NCBI GenBank assembly: GCA_938008435.1
Contig: CALLKK010000009.1
Span: forward strand, 372,001-436,000
Direction of reading: 5' to 3'
Source: an uncultured Steroidobacter sp.
GTDB lineage: Bacteria; Pseudomonadota; Gammaproteobacteria; Steroidobacterales; Steroidobacteraceae
DNA length: 64,000 bases
The position numbers were made by a program, and so were the translations under genes. The notes below the pieces were generated by a model. That model did no database searches, was not told the DNA's origin, and saw only the letters and a program-made list of their open reading frames with translations. Below, piece by piece: positions 18,492-27,101 of this stretch; position 1 is the first letter of the stretch; every line of letters starts with the position of its first letter.

Positions 18492-18687
18492 TGCCGGGCT
18501 CCTCGCGTAAGTCGCTCTAGATGAAGACGAACGAGCTCCGGCGAAGCCGACACCGAGTCGCACGGCACCCACCGGAGCATGATGCCTGCCAGCGCACCGG
18601 CTCCTTCCTTATGAGTCGCTCTCGAGCGCGAGATCGTGCGCTGCGCGCGACACGCTGGCCTCGGCCGTACGGCAATCGCCGACCGGT

Positions 18688-18693
18688 TACAAT
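18688..18693 (+). promoter_or_regulatory. -10 box (TACAAT) giving a probably leaderless mRNA
   Basis: TACAAT ends 6 nt before the ATG at 18700. A start site 7 nt after the -10 box would fall on the A of the start codon. No SD motif lies before the gene. The -35 region is weak. Confidence 0.5.
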
Positions 18694-18699
18694 TACTCG

Positions 18700-19233
18700 A
18701 TGGCAGACGCTCAGCCCTCCTTCAGCATTCGCCGCGCCACCATCGAGGACGCCGCAGTACTCGCGGCATTGGGTGCAGCAACGTTCAGCGAAACCTTCGG
18801 GCATCTTTATCCGCCCGAAGACCTCGAGGCGTATCTGACCACTGCGCACTCGACGCAGAACTGGACGCGCACGCTGGCCGATCCGGCCCGCGCCGTGTGG
18901 CTTGCGCAAACTGCGGACGCGGCGATCGGCTACGTCACGGTAGGTGCCTGCAAGCTGCCGGTCGAACCGCTCGAGCCGCAGGCAGGAGAAGTGCAGCAGC
19001 TCTACGTGCTCGCGCGCTATCACAATCTGCGGCTCGGCTCGCGCCTCATGCAGCTCGGTCTGGAGTGGCTCGCAGCGCAGAACCGCAGGCCGGTGTACGT
19101 GGGCGTGTGGTCGGAGAACTTCGGCGCGCAACGCTTCTACGCGCGTTACGGCTTTACGAAAGTCGGCGAATACGGCTTTCCCGTCGGCAAGACGGTCGAT
19201 CGCGAATTCATCCTGAAGCGCACCTCAGGATGA
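18700..19233 (+). CDS. GNAT-family N-acetyltransferase
   Basis: A 177-residue acetyltransferase of the GNAT fold that would transfer acetyl from acetyl-CoA to an amine; the substrate is unknown. Motif A is visible as VQQLYVLARYHNLRLGSRLMQLGLEWLA, with an R-x2-R-L-G-S-R-L variant of the pyrophosphate loop, and motif B as VGVWSENFGAQRFYARYGFTKVGEY. Length is normal. Its last 9 bases overlap the end of the convergent XRE gene. Probably transcribed as a leaderless mRNA. Confidence 0.9.
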   Translation: MADAQPSFSIRRATIEDAAVLAALGAATFSETFGHLYPPEDLEAYLTTAHSTQNWTRTLADPARAVWLAQTADAAIGYVTVGACKLPVEPLEPQAGEVQQLYVLARYHNLRLGSRLMQLGLEWLAAQNRRPVYVGVWSENFGAQRFYARYGFTKVGEYGFPVGKTVDREFILKRTSG

Positions 19234-19488
19234 GCTTGGCGGCATCGGCGCCGATGTCGGCCGCGCTGCCTCGCTCGCCGGCGCGTCGGGTTGATACTCG
19301 AGCAAGTCGCCAGGCTGACACTGCAGGAATTCGCAGATACGCTCGAGCGTCTCGAAGCGCACGCCTTTGACTTTCCCCGACTTGAGCAGCGAGAGATTCG
19401 CTTCGGTGATGCCGACGTAAGCGGCAAGCTCCTTGGATTTGAGCTTGCGCCGCGCGAGCATGACGTCGAGGCGAACGATGATCGGCAT
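19225..19488 (-). CDS. XRE-family HTH regulator (YozG-like)
   Basis: An 87-residue protein: a single helix-turn-helix domain (about residues 1-65: LKSKELAAYVGITEANLSLLKSGKVKGVRFETLERIC) with a short proline/alanine-rich tail. Small regulators of this type are habitually encoded with a DUF2975 membrane protein, as here, where it starts 7 bp after that gene's stop codon. It probably represses the pair through the palindrome upstream of the DUF2975 gene. A longer frame upstream lacks HTH homology, so the start at 19488 is used. Confidence 0.85.
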   Translation of the reverse strand: MPIIVRLDVMLARRKLKSKELAAYVGITEANLSLLKSGKVKGVRFETLERICEFLQCQPGDLLEYQPDAPASEAARPTSAPMPPSSS

Positions 19489-19495
19489 GGGCTCG

Positions 19496-20014
19496 TCAGA
19501 TGATCTGCCGGTTCTCTTCGGCAAGCCGATACGCATCGCTCAGCACACGAGCGACGAGCATGAAGAGCGCGCTCAGGAACACGTTCCACACATCTCGCGA
19601 GGACAGCGCGAGCTCCAGCTTGCTGATGCCGTGCGTCAGGTTGTGAACGAGCTGTGCGAGAAACGGACAAACGACTCCAGCTAGTGTCGCGACGAGCAGC
19701 CAGACACCGAAGCGCCGCAGGTAGCGTGCCGCAGGCGGCGAGAACACTTCACCGCGCGCGATGAGATCGAGCAACGTCGCAAGCTGCACCATGGCGAACA
19801 CGAAGGCGGCGGCAGGCAGGACCGTCGCGAAGGCCCGCAGCCACCAGGCGGCACCTGCCGGCACCGAAGTTTCGACATTGACGTGCAAGCCGCCGACGGC
19901 GGTCGCGTAGTCCGGGCGGACAGCCCCCACGAGCGCGGCAAGACCGATTGCAACTGCGGCCGCGAGCGCCGCCCAGCGCAGTACCCGAGGCAAGCTGAAG
20001 GTATCGTGGGGCAT
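19496..20014 (-). CDS. DUF2975 membrane protein
   Basis: A 172-residue inner-membrane protein with four hydrophobic segments (about residues 10-32, 55-80, 97-118 and 143-160), in the pattern of DUF2975. The function is unknown; it is usually the partner of a small XRE regulator, and the two may form a membrane-linked switch. The ATG at 20014 has no SD, and a GATAAT hexamer lies 6 nt upstream, overlapped by a palindromic operator. Confidence 0.83.
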   Translation of the reverse strand: MPHDTFSLPRVLRWAALAAAVAIGLAALVGAVRPDYATAVGGLHVNVETSVPAGAAWWLRAFATVLPAAAFVFAMVQLATLLDLIARGEVFSPPAARYLRRFGVWLLVATLAGVVCPFLAQLVHNLTHGISKLELALSSRDVWNVFLSALFMLVARVLSDAYRLAEENRQII

Positions 20015-20021
20015 TGAAATA

Positions 20022-20038
20022 TTATCGTGATACGATAA
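20022..20038. promoter_or_regulatory. Palindromic operator overlapping the DUF2975 promoter
   Basis: TTATCGT-GAT-ACGATAA: two perfect 7-bp arms around 3 bases. On the minus strand the right arm runs into GATAAT (plus coordinates 20021-20026), the likely -10 box 6 nt before the DUF2975 start codon. A protein bound here would block RNA polymerase. The obvious candidate is the XRE regulator encoded second in the operon. Confidence 0.65.
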
Positions 20039-20123
20039 GATCCGACTATACGACGTGACGCCTGGTACCGCAAGCGCAGCAGCCTCTCGCCCTCCACGGT
20101 CCGCCTCGCGTAGCGATTTCGGT

Positions 20124-20227
20124 CATTCCAGGACACCCATCGTTCTAGGACATCCATCCTTTCAGCGCCGATGCGAGCGGCGAACCCCGCAAGGCCACGC
20201 CAGCTCATTCGAGGATACCCATGATTT
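20124..20227 (+). repeat. Three imperfect AGGA-CCCAT repeats before the retropepsin-like gene
   Basis: Related words occur at about 20124-20142 (CATTCCAGGACACCCATCG), 20143-20160 (TTCTAGGACATCCATCCT) and 20206-20224 (CATTCGAGGATACCCATGA). The third copy is the real SD plus start codon of the gene at 20221; the first two look like decayed copies in which ATG became ATC. They may be remnants of local duplication or a regulatory repeat. Confidence 0.4.
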
Positions 20228-22122
20228 CGACTCTCCATGCATCCGCCGCCCGCCGCACACTCTCGGCGTGGCTGGGAGCGGCCGTCTTGTGCGTTGCATT
20301 CGCAACCGCAGCGGGCGCCAAATCGCCCCAAGAGGTGCTCGCCGAAGTCCGTGCCGCGAGCGGCGGCGAACGCTGGGCGGAGCTCGCGCAGATCGAATCG
20401 ACGGGCAAACTCTCCATCGGCCGGCTGACCGGCTCGTTCGCATCGATCGAGTCGCTGCTCGACGACCGGCGCGTCTCGACCTTCGATCTCGGCGTCATCG
20501 CCGGCAGCCAAGGTCACGACGGCACGGCGCCCTGGCACGCGGATGCGTCGGGTCTGGTCGATCTCGTCGACGATGAGGAAGCGCTCGAGCGCGCCGCCAG
20601 CGAAGGCTTCTTGTCGCGCCGCGCCTATCTGCGCACCGATGTGCCACTCGCTCAAGCCAGCACGCGCACCGAACGCGACGCGAACGGCGCGCTCTACGAC
20701 GTCGTCACACTCGTCCCGCTACCTAACCAACCGATCGAGCTCTGGGTCGACGACGCGACGCATCTGATCGCACGCATCGTGCGCCCATCGCTGCAGGAGA
20801 CGATCGCGTTCGATGACTATCGTGATGTCGACGGCTTGCGCTTACCCCACCGCATCACGATCACCGACGCGGGCAACAATCCGCAGGTGCAAACGATCGA
20901 GTCTTACCGGCTTGCTCGCACAGTCGACGATGCCAAGCTGCGCCGCCCGCGCTCGAACGTGCGCGACGCGCGCTTGCCTGCCGAAGGCGGCGTGTTGCAG
21001 GCCTATGTGCAAGGCGGCCACGTCTTCGTCGAAGCTTCGATCGCAGATCGCGAGCCGGCACTGTTCATCCTCGATACTGGCGCGAGCATCAATGTGCTGA
21101 CGCCTGCGGCCGCAGAAGCGTTCGGGATTCAGGCACGAGGTGCGCTCAAGGCCTCGGGCGTCGGGGAAGAGCAACCGGAGGTCGGTCTCGCGAAGATTCC
21201 GCAGCTGCGTGTCGGCCCGGCAACGCTCCAGGATCAGAGCTTTGCCATCGTGCCGCTGCCCTCGCTCACCGCCGTCATCGACGGCCGCACGCGCGAGCTA
21301 GCCGGTCTGCTTGGCTACGATTTCTTCCGTCGTTTCCTGGTCACGATCGACTACGACAACCAACAGGTCAGGCTCGCGCCGCTGCGCGAATGCACTACGC
21401 CGAGCGCGAATGCGGTACGACTATTCCTCGACGACAGCCGCACGCCGAAGCTGCGCGCGACGCTCGATGGCGTCGAAGTGCTCTGGATCGTCGACCTCGG
21501 CGCAGCAACGCCGTTGTCCATCGCCCCGAGCGTCGCCGAGCGCATGGGCCTTGCGGAAAACGCCGGTGCAGCCTACGTGCGCGGCGGCGGGGTCGGCGGC
21601 GTCTCGCGCGAACGGCTCTTTCAGTTCGATGTGCTCGAGATCGGACCGCATCGCATTCCGAATCCATACGCCGGCGTGAGCGAGCAGAAGTCGGGTGCGT
21701 TCGCGGCTCCCGACTTCTCCGGCAATCTCGGCTATCCGACGCTGCGTCATTTCACGCCGACTTTCGATTACGAATGCCGCGTGATCGAGCTAACGCCTTC
21801 CAGAGCGTTCGGCGCACCGGAGCTCGCCGATCGCGTCGGGATCACATGGCGACAAGAAAGGGATGGCACGTGGCGCGCATTGCACGTCGTACCAGATTCG
21901 CCGGGCGCACGCGCCGGCGTCAAAGCGGGCGACAAGCTCCTGCGCTGGGGCGGCGAATCGGTCGCGCAGCTTACTCGCGAGCGTATTTCGATCCTCCACG
22001 GCCAGCGGGCAGGATCCGTGCTCAAGCTGGTGGTCGAGCGCGACGCGAAGCCGGTACGTGTGCGCATCCGATTGGCAGATTTCGTACCGCGCGCCGCGGA
22101 TCACCGCTCGCCCCGGACGTAA
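20221..22122 (+). CDS. Retropepsin-like aspartyl protease with PDZ domain
   Basis: A 633-residue exported protein. A Sec signal peptide (about 1-33) is followed by an N-terminal domain of about 220 residues of the kind seen in outer-membrane-lipoprotein-like families. Two retropepsin-like units come next: the first with the classic motif FILDTGAS (Asp285), the second with WIVDLGAAT (Asp425), where the threonine of D-T-G is replaced by leucine. A C-terminal PDZ domain (about 535-625; DSPGARAGVKAGDKLLRWGG) would bind peptide tails. Proposed periplasmic protease or peptide-binding scaffold; substrate unknown. GAGGA precedes the ATG. Confidence 0.82.
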   Translation: MISTLHASAARRTLSAWLGAAVLCVAFATAAGAKSPQEVLAEVRAASGGERWAELAQIESTGKLSIGRLTGSFASIESLLDDRRVSTFDLGVIAGSQGHDGTAPWHADASGLVDLVDDEEALERAASEGFLSRRAYLRTDVPLAQASTRTERDANGALYDVVTLVPLPNQPIELWVDDATHLIARIVRPSLQETIAFDDYRDVDGLRLPHRITITDAGNNPQVQTIESYRLARTVDDAKLRRPRSNVRDARLPAEGGVLQAYVQGGHVFVEASIADREPALFILDTGASINVLTPAAAEAFGIQARGALKASGVGEEQPEVGLAKIPQLRVGPATLQDQSFAIVPLPSLTAVIDGRTRELAGLLGYDFFRRFLVTIDYDNQQVRLAPLRECTTPSANAVRLFLDDSRTPKLRATLDGVEVLWIVDLGAATPLSIAPSVAERMGLAENAGAAYVRGGGVGGVSRERLFQFDVLEIGPHRIPNPYAGVSEQKSGAFAAPDFSGNLGYPTLRHFTPTFDYECRVIELTPSRAFGAPELADRVGITWRQERDGTWRALHVVPDSPGARAGVKAGDKLLRWGGESVAQLTRERISILHGQRAGSVLKLVVERDAKPVRVRIRLADFVPRAADHRSPRT

Positions 22123-22128
22123 GTCCGG
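22113..22128. terminator. Hairpin between convergent genes
   Basis: CCGGAC-GTAA-GTCCGG overlaps the stop codon of the retropepsin-like gene and lies 9 bp from the stop of the convergent GH43 gene. It has no U-tract on either strand, so a terminator role is only possible. Confidence 0.3.
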
Positions 22129-22137
22129 AGAAACGCT

Positions 22138-24171
22138 TTATTGCACGAGCGACCAGACGAAGCGCGCGCCGTCGCTGTTGTCAGGCAGCGGCGTCGGCGC
22201 ATCGGCGCGAATCTGGCGAGTGGCCGGATCGATTCTGAGGAAGCGATGCGTGCGCAGCGACATCAGCACGAGCTCGCCGGTCGGCGTCTCGATCCACTGA
22301 AATGTCGCTGCCTCATCGGCGGGCTGATCGACGAGCACGGCGCTACCGTCTTCGGCGATGGCCAGGAAGCCTTCCTTTGACTTGAGCGCTGCGCGCCCCA
22401 GGCTCGTGTCGATCACCTCGAACGTCGCCGGCGCACCGGCCGCAGGTGCCTTGTTCGCGACGGCAAGACCGTACGATTGTCCGAACGCATCGAGGCGAAT
22501 GCGCTTGCCGTACGGGATCGGCCGCATCAAGCCGCGCGGATAAGGCTGCTCGACGCGGAACTCGTCGAAGTCCGCCGCACCGCCGCGACTACCGCTGGTG
22601 TTGTAGCTGAAGAGCGCATAGCGAACGCCTTGGAAGGTCGCGAGTTGAAACACCAGCGTCATCGGCTCGCCGAACGATTTGAACGTGCGGCCGTCGGTCG
22701 AATACGAAAAGCGCGCCTGCTCCTTGAGGAAATCGCAGTCGGCGCGCAGCCACACGCGTTCGCTATCGAGCGGCACGCGCGCAGTGCGACCGGTCTGCTC
22801 GTCGAACTGCACGAGCGTCGTCTTGCCGGCCGCGCGTTCGACGCCGATCCAGCCGTAAGGACGATTGAAGAGCGCGAGCCCCGCGACATCGTGATCCTTC
22901 ATCGCGCGCGTATCGAGCACCGCGATCGGCGAGGACATCGGTCCGATCGAGCGCTGCGTCAGCGTATTGCGCGCATCCCACAAGCTCGTCGCGGGCAAAG
23001 CGTAAAGACGCAAATGACCTTGCCGTGCCTTGAGCGACCAGGCGTCATCGACCGGCACGTGATTCCACTGCCAGATCGGTTTCAAGGCGGGGCCCGAGAA
23101 ATCGTCGTCGCGCTCGAACGGCACCTTGATCGGTTGCGGCTCGCTCACCTTGGGCTTGACCCACGTGCGCGGCGTGCGCGTGAGATTGCCGGGCAAGCCG
23201 AAATAAGGCCAACCGTCTTGCCACGTGATCGGCGAGAGCGCGGTGAGGCGACCCACCGAGTTGTAGTCGATCATCGAATAGCCCCACCACTCACCGAGCG
23301 GCGTTTGAATGATGCCGCCCTGATGGAGCGAAAGCTTGCCGGTCGCATGCGGATCGCCCGGGCGGATCTCGTACGGCGGCTTGCTCCCGCGCATGTCGGC
23401 AAGGCGATAGCCCTGCGCCAATCCGAAATCTTCGTCGATGCTGATCGCCAAATTCACTTCGTAGGGTCCTTCGGGGCGATCGGCGCGCGCAGCCGGCATG
23501 CGCATGCGCTGCTCGTACCACGCGCTGATGATGAAGTACTTGCCGTCGATCTTGTAGAAATGCAGCCCCTCGCCCATTCCGGCCTCGGCCGGAATGATCT
23601 CGCGTTCCGTGCCGGGCACGATATCCGTCAGATCGTCATTGAGCTCGGCAAAGCGAATCGAGCGATAGCCCCAGACGACGTATTTCTTGCCGTCGTCATC
23701 GAAGAGCACCGACAAGTCGTGCAGCGCGCGTTTCATCGCATGGTGGCGCCACGGTCCTGCGGGATCCTTGGCGCTGAACACCTGCGTCGTGTGTCCGTTG
23801 ACGTTACTGAAGATGTAGAACGTCCCGTCGTGATAACGGAACGAAGGTGCCCAGAAGCCTTGGCCGTAAATGTTCTTGCCGTCTTCCAGGCGAAACTCGG
23901 GTCCGAGATCGAGCTTGGGCGCCGCGTAGGAAACGAACTCCCAGTTCACCAGGTCCTTCGAACGCAGCACGGGCAAGCCCGGCATCGAGTGCATCGTCGT
24001 GCCGGTGAGATAAAAAAAATCTCCGACCCGGATCATGTCCGGGTCGGAGAACTCATCGTAGAAGATGGGATTCGTGAAAGTGCCGTTGCCGTTGTCGGGA
24101 GTCCATGTGGGTGCGCCAACGGCGCACCCACACCAGAGCAACGCAGAACCAATCAGCCGAAGTAGCTTCAC
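22138..24171 (-). CDS. Secreted GH43 beta-xylosidase/arabinofuranosidase with C-terminal beta-trefoil-like domain
   Basis: A 677-residue exported inverting glycosidase, expected to act on xylo- or arabino-oligosaccharides. A signal peptide (1-20) is followed by a five-bladed propeller (about 30-330) with the GH43 base in SDPDMI (near Asp43), the pKa-modulating Asp in LHDLSVLFDDDG and the acid in GEGLHFYK. A concanavalin-like sandwich (about 345-545) follows. The last 120 residues (LKSKEGFLAIAEDG, TFQWIETPTGELVLMSLRTH) resemble a fascin-type beta-trefoil, possibly a binding module. The GTG at 24171 is chosen because AAAGGGGG lies 8 bp upstream. Last gene of the operon starting with the TonB receptor at 31588. 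Confidence 0.9.
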   Translation of the reverse strand: MKLLRLIGSALLWCGCAVGAPTWTPDNGNGTFTNPIFYDEFSDPDMIRVGDFFYLTGTTMHSMPGLPVLRSKDLVNWEFVSYAAPKLDLGPEFRLEDGKNIYGQGFWAPSFRYHDGTFYIFSNVNGHTTQVFSAKDPAGPWRHHAMKRALHDLSVLFDDDGKKYVVWGYRSIRFAELNDDLTDIVPGTEREIIPAEAGMGEGLHFYKIDGKYFIISAWYEQRMRMPAARADRPEGPYEVNLAISIDEDFGLAQGYRLADMRGSKPPYEIRPGDPHATGKLSLHQGGIIQTPLGEWWGYSMIDYNSVGRLTALSPITWQDGWPYFGLPGNLTRTPRTWVKPKVSEPQPIKVPFERDDDFSGPALKPIWQWNHVPVDDAWSLKARQGHLRLYALPATSLWDARNTLTQRSIGPMSSPIAVLDTRAMKDHDVAGLALFNRPYGWIGVERAAGKTTLVQFDEQTGRTARVPLDSERVWLRADCDFLKEQARFSYSTDGRTFKSFGEPMTLVFQLATFQGVRYALFSYNTSGSRGGAADFDEFRVEQPYPRGLMRPIPYGKRIRLDAFGQSYGLAVANKAPAAGAPATFEVIDTSLGRAALKSKEGFLAIAEDGSAVLVDQPADEAATFQWIETPTGELVLMSLRTHRFLRIDPATRQIRADAPTPLPDNSDGARFVWSLVQ

Positions 24172-24230
24172 TGCGCGGCCCCCTTTTTCCACGCGAAGCG
24201 GTGACGGCACCTCACATCATCGTCGACCGC

Positions 24231-26312
24231 TTACTTCGCCACCTGGAACGAGTACAGCGTGATGCTGAGCGGCGGTACGGCGAGCGTCTTCGGCAGACGC
24301 GACAGCTTCGTCTCCTGGATCTTGACTTCCGAGGGCTTGCCCGGCTCAGCAACATAGTCCGGGTTCTTGTGCCACAGACGACGCTGCGTGCCGCCGCGGA
24401 CATCCGCACCGTTGATCTCGAGCGCAAAGCGCTGCTCGCTCTCCGACGGATTGACCACAGCCACCGTCAGCTCGGTGCGATCCTCGCTCCACGCCGCAAC
24501 GACGTCGAGCGGATAGGTGTCGCTGCCCGCATTGACGCTCGGCTGCTCGCCGCCGACCGGCCAGCGCGGCGCAGGCTGCGGGCTGTTGCCGCTCACCTTC
24601 ACCGGGATGCGGCCGAAGTGACGGCTGTAGAGCTGGAACACCTGGCCCGCCGGATTGAGCTGCGCCTGATTGCGCGTCGACGACAGGAGCGAGGTGCCGA
24701 ACGTGTACGCCGCCGCCTCGATGACGTCGGAGTTGCGGATCATCTCGTGCAGAGTCCACGCGTTCGCCGGCGCGACCTTGAACGAGTTCCACGGGAAGCC
24801 CGTCAGCGCCCACTCGTCGATGTTGAGCGTGATGTGCTTGCCGCGCAGCTCAGGAATCAGATTGAAGTACTCCTTGAACTGCTCGACCGACAGACGCACG
24901 TGGTTCGCCGGCTTACGCAGCACTTCGATGAGCGGCTCCTCGGTCGGGACCTGCTCGCCCTTCTCGAGGTCGAAGCGGGTCGCCGCATAGGCATAGAAGT
25001 GCTCGCTCAGCTGATCGATGTACTGATGCGAGTGCTGCAGCAGACGTCCCGACCAATCCGCTTCCGAGAGCGGCTCGGGAATGAGCGAATCGCCGAAGCG
25101 CAGCGACTGCTTGGCGGTCGTCATCGTCTTCGGGAGCGCGCCGCCGCCGACGAGCTTGATCGTCGGGTCGACCTTGAGCATCGCCTTGGCGAAGTCGTTG
25201 TGCTTCCAGACGTACTGCGAGATCGGCATCGCGCCCATCTGCCAGTCGCCCCACGGCTCGTTGCCGATACCCCACAGCTTCACGCCGTACGGCTCGGGAT
25301 GGCCGTTCTCGGCGCGCAGCTTGCCCATCGGCGTGGAGATATCGCCGTTCACGTACTCGACGAGCTGCGCAGCGGACCACGCATCGCCGAAGCCGGCGTT
25401 CACCGTGATGTACGGATCGGCGCCGAGAATGCGGCAGAGCGCGAGGAACTCGTCGGTGCCGACGTCGTTCGGCTGCACCGCCTTCCACACGGGATCATAG
25501 ATCGGCGGACGCTTGTCGCGCGGACCGATGGCATTGCGCCACTCGTGCGCCGAGACGAAGTTACCGCCCGGGAAACGATAGACGCCGGCGTCGATTTGCT
25601 TGAGCGCCGCAATCGCTTCTGCGCGGAAGCCTTCGATGTTGTCGGCAGGCATCAGCGAGAGCACACCGACGCGCACGGTGCCCTGACCGCGACCGACGAT
25701 TTCGATGCGCGCGTCGTTGGTCGTGACGGGCGAAGTGAACTCGATCGGATAACGCGTGTACTCGGCCTTGAGATTGTCGATCGTGACGACCTTGCGCGAC
25801 TTCTCGTCGTCGCCCCACGCCACGGTGACGTTCACGGTCGCGCTCGCATCGCCCGCAACGACGATGTGACCCGTGTACTGCTTGCCCTTGAGCAGCGCAA
25901 GACCGCCCTGCTGGAAGCCGACCGGATACGACTCGTTGACGCGCAGCAGCGGCGAGTGCTCGCCGACGTACGCGTTCTCCTTCTCGAGCGTGACGGCATC
26001 GGCCGGACCGATGCGGATCCAGCTGCGCACGCGGCCGAGGAAGGCGCGGCGCGGGTCGCTCGGCGGCGGCGGCTCGGCGTCGAGAATCGGACCGTAGAAC
26101 TTGCGATCGTCGATCATCTCGGCCCACAAGCCGTGATTGACGATCGGGCCGCCATGCTCGAGGAACTGGCCGTAGATGTGCTTGGAGATCGGCGTGCCGG
26201 TCACGCTTGCGTCGATCGTGACCGTGATCGGAGCAGTCTCGGCCGCCGGTGCGGCGAGCGGCGAGAGCATGCAGCCGACAGCTGCGATAGCGATGGTGAA
26301 AGATGATCTCAC
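24231..26312 (-). CDS. Secreted GH51 alpha-L-arabinofuranosidase
   Basis: A 693-residue retaining enzyme that removes L-arabinofuranose side chains from arabinoxylan or arabinan. A signal peptide (about 1-24) is followed by an N-terminal CBM4-like sandwich (about 90-225), a (beta/alpha)8 barrel and a C-terminal beta domain. The acid/base is Glu352 in WGIGNEPWG and the nucleophile Glu500 in NIDEWAL; both motifs are intact. Start is a GTG at 26312 with GAGGGG just upstream; an upstream in-frame ATG at 26357 would spoil the signal peptide. It lies between SapC and GH43 in the same operon. Confidence 0.95.
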   Translation of the reverse strand: MRSSFTIAIAAVGCMLSPLAAPAAETAPITVTIDASVTGTPISKHIYGQFLEHGGPIVNHGLWAEMIDDRKFYGPILDAEPPPPSDPRRAFLGRVRSWIRIGPADAVTLEKENAYVGEHSPLLRVNESYPVGFQQGGLALLKGKQYTGHIVVAGDASATVNVTVAWGDDEKSRKVVTIDNLKAEYTRYPIEFTSPVTTNDARIEIVGRGQGTVRVGVLSLMPADNIEGFRAEAIAALKQIDAGVYRFPGGNFVSAHEWRNAIGPRDKRPPIYDPVWKAVQPNDVGTDEFLALCRILGADPYITVNAGFGDAWSAAQLVEYVNGDISTPMGKLRAENGHPEPYGVKLWGIGNEPWGDWQMGAMPISQYVWKHNDFAKAMLKVDPTIKLVGGGALPKTMTTAKQSLRFGDSLIPEPLSEADWSGRLLQHSHQYIDQLSEHFYAYAATRFDLEKGEQVPTEEPLIEVLRKPANHVRLSVEQFKEYFNLIPELRGKHITLNIDEWALTGFPWNSFKVAPANAWTLHEMIRNSDVIEAAAYTFGTSLLSSTRNQAQLNPAGQVFQLYSRHFGRIPVKVSGNSPQPAPRWPVGGEQPSVNAGSDTYPLDVVAAWSEDRTELTVAVVNPSESEQRFALEINGADVRGGTQRRLWHKNPDYVAEPGKPSEVKIQETKLSRLPKTLAVPPLSITLYSFQVAK

Positions 26313-26405
26313 GAAGACCCCTCGTCGTTGTCTAGTTATCGAGAAAACGTTCGGCACGCGCTGCCCGGCCGCGGCGCGGTCACGAGCAGCGTGTACGCGA
26401 GAGAC

Positions 26406-27089
26406 TCAGATCCCGCCTGCGAGTCTTTTGTTCCGTAAGGCGGCGAGAACTGCGATCTGCTGCAGCGACTGCGACATGATGTAGATGAGGTGCAGATAGC
26501 CTTTGCGGAACAGCCGCAAAGTGTCCGCATCCTCGAGTGCGTGCAGACGATCGAGGCTCACGGTGTAGAGCCCCTGCAGCTGCAGGTTCTCGCCGTCGTC
26601 GAACTTGAGCGAAACGTCGATCGGCTCGATCAGCTTGAGATCGAGCAGCGTCGAGATGAACTCATCGGTTGCCTTGAGCCCCGTATGGAGCCGGCCGAGC
26701 ATCTGCTGGATATGCCGCAGCTGGACGCTCGGCTCGCCCGAGTCGTCGAAGAGCGGTTCGCCGTCGCTCTCGCTGAAGCGCGGATGCTCGCGGTCGATGA
26801 CGATGCGCTCGTCCATCGTATAGAACCCTTCGCGCTGCAACGCGAGCGGCTCGAATCCGCCGCGCTCCTGCCGATTCTTGAGCGCCGTCTCGCCCGGTTT
26901 GAAGTTGAAGAGCGCACCGGCGTAGAAGTGCCCCTTCTCGGGGTGCTTGGTGAAGACGACCGGTGAAGAGGCGGCTGCGACACCGAACTCGCCGGCAACG
27001 ATCTGGACGAAGTGCGGGTCGGTCCCCTCTCTAGGGCGAAGGCGCAGTCGTCCGTGATCTTGGGGATTGAGCGGTTCGTATTTGGGCAT
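26406..27089 (-). CDS. sapC: SapC-family protein
   Basis: A 227-residue protein of the SapC family (name inherited from a peptide-transport or S-layer context; biochemical role unknown). Features seen: no signal peptide, the GHFYAGALFNFKPGETAL-type core, and a C-terminal helix rich in L, I and Q. In many proteobacterial genomes SapC genes sit beside a TonB-dependent receptor and a tryptophan-halogenase homologue, exactly as here, with 12 bp to the halogenase stop codon. It probably works with that flavoprotein, but how is unknown. Confidence 0.88.
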   Translation of the reverse strand: MPKYEPLNPQDHGRLRLRPREGTDPHFVQIVAGEFGVAAASSPVVFTKHPEKGHFYAGALFNFKPGETALKNRQERGGFEPLALQREGFYTMDERIVIDREHPRFSESDGEPLFDDSGEPSVQLRHIQQMLGRLHTGLKATDEFISTLLDLKLIEPIDVSLKFDDGENLQLQGLYTVSLDRLHALEDADTLRLFRKGYLHLIYIMSQSLQQIAVLAALRNKRLAGGI

Positions 27090-27101
27090 GAGAAAAAGGG
27101 C

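Noticed and set aside
24105..26306. Plus-strand open frame across the GH51 gene
   Set aside because: Shadow frame with no domain; GH51 catalytic motifs are on the minus strand.
26406..27089. SapC as an S-layer or peptide-transport permease component
   Set aside because: The protein has no transmembrane segments and no ABC-transporter neighbours; only the inherited name suggests this.
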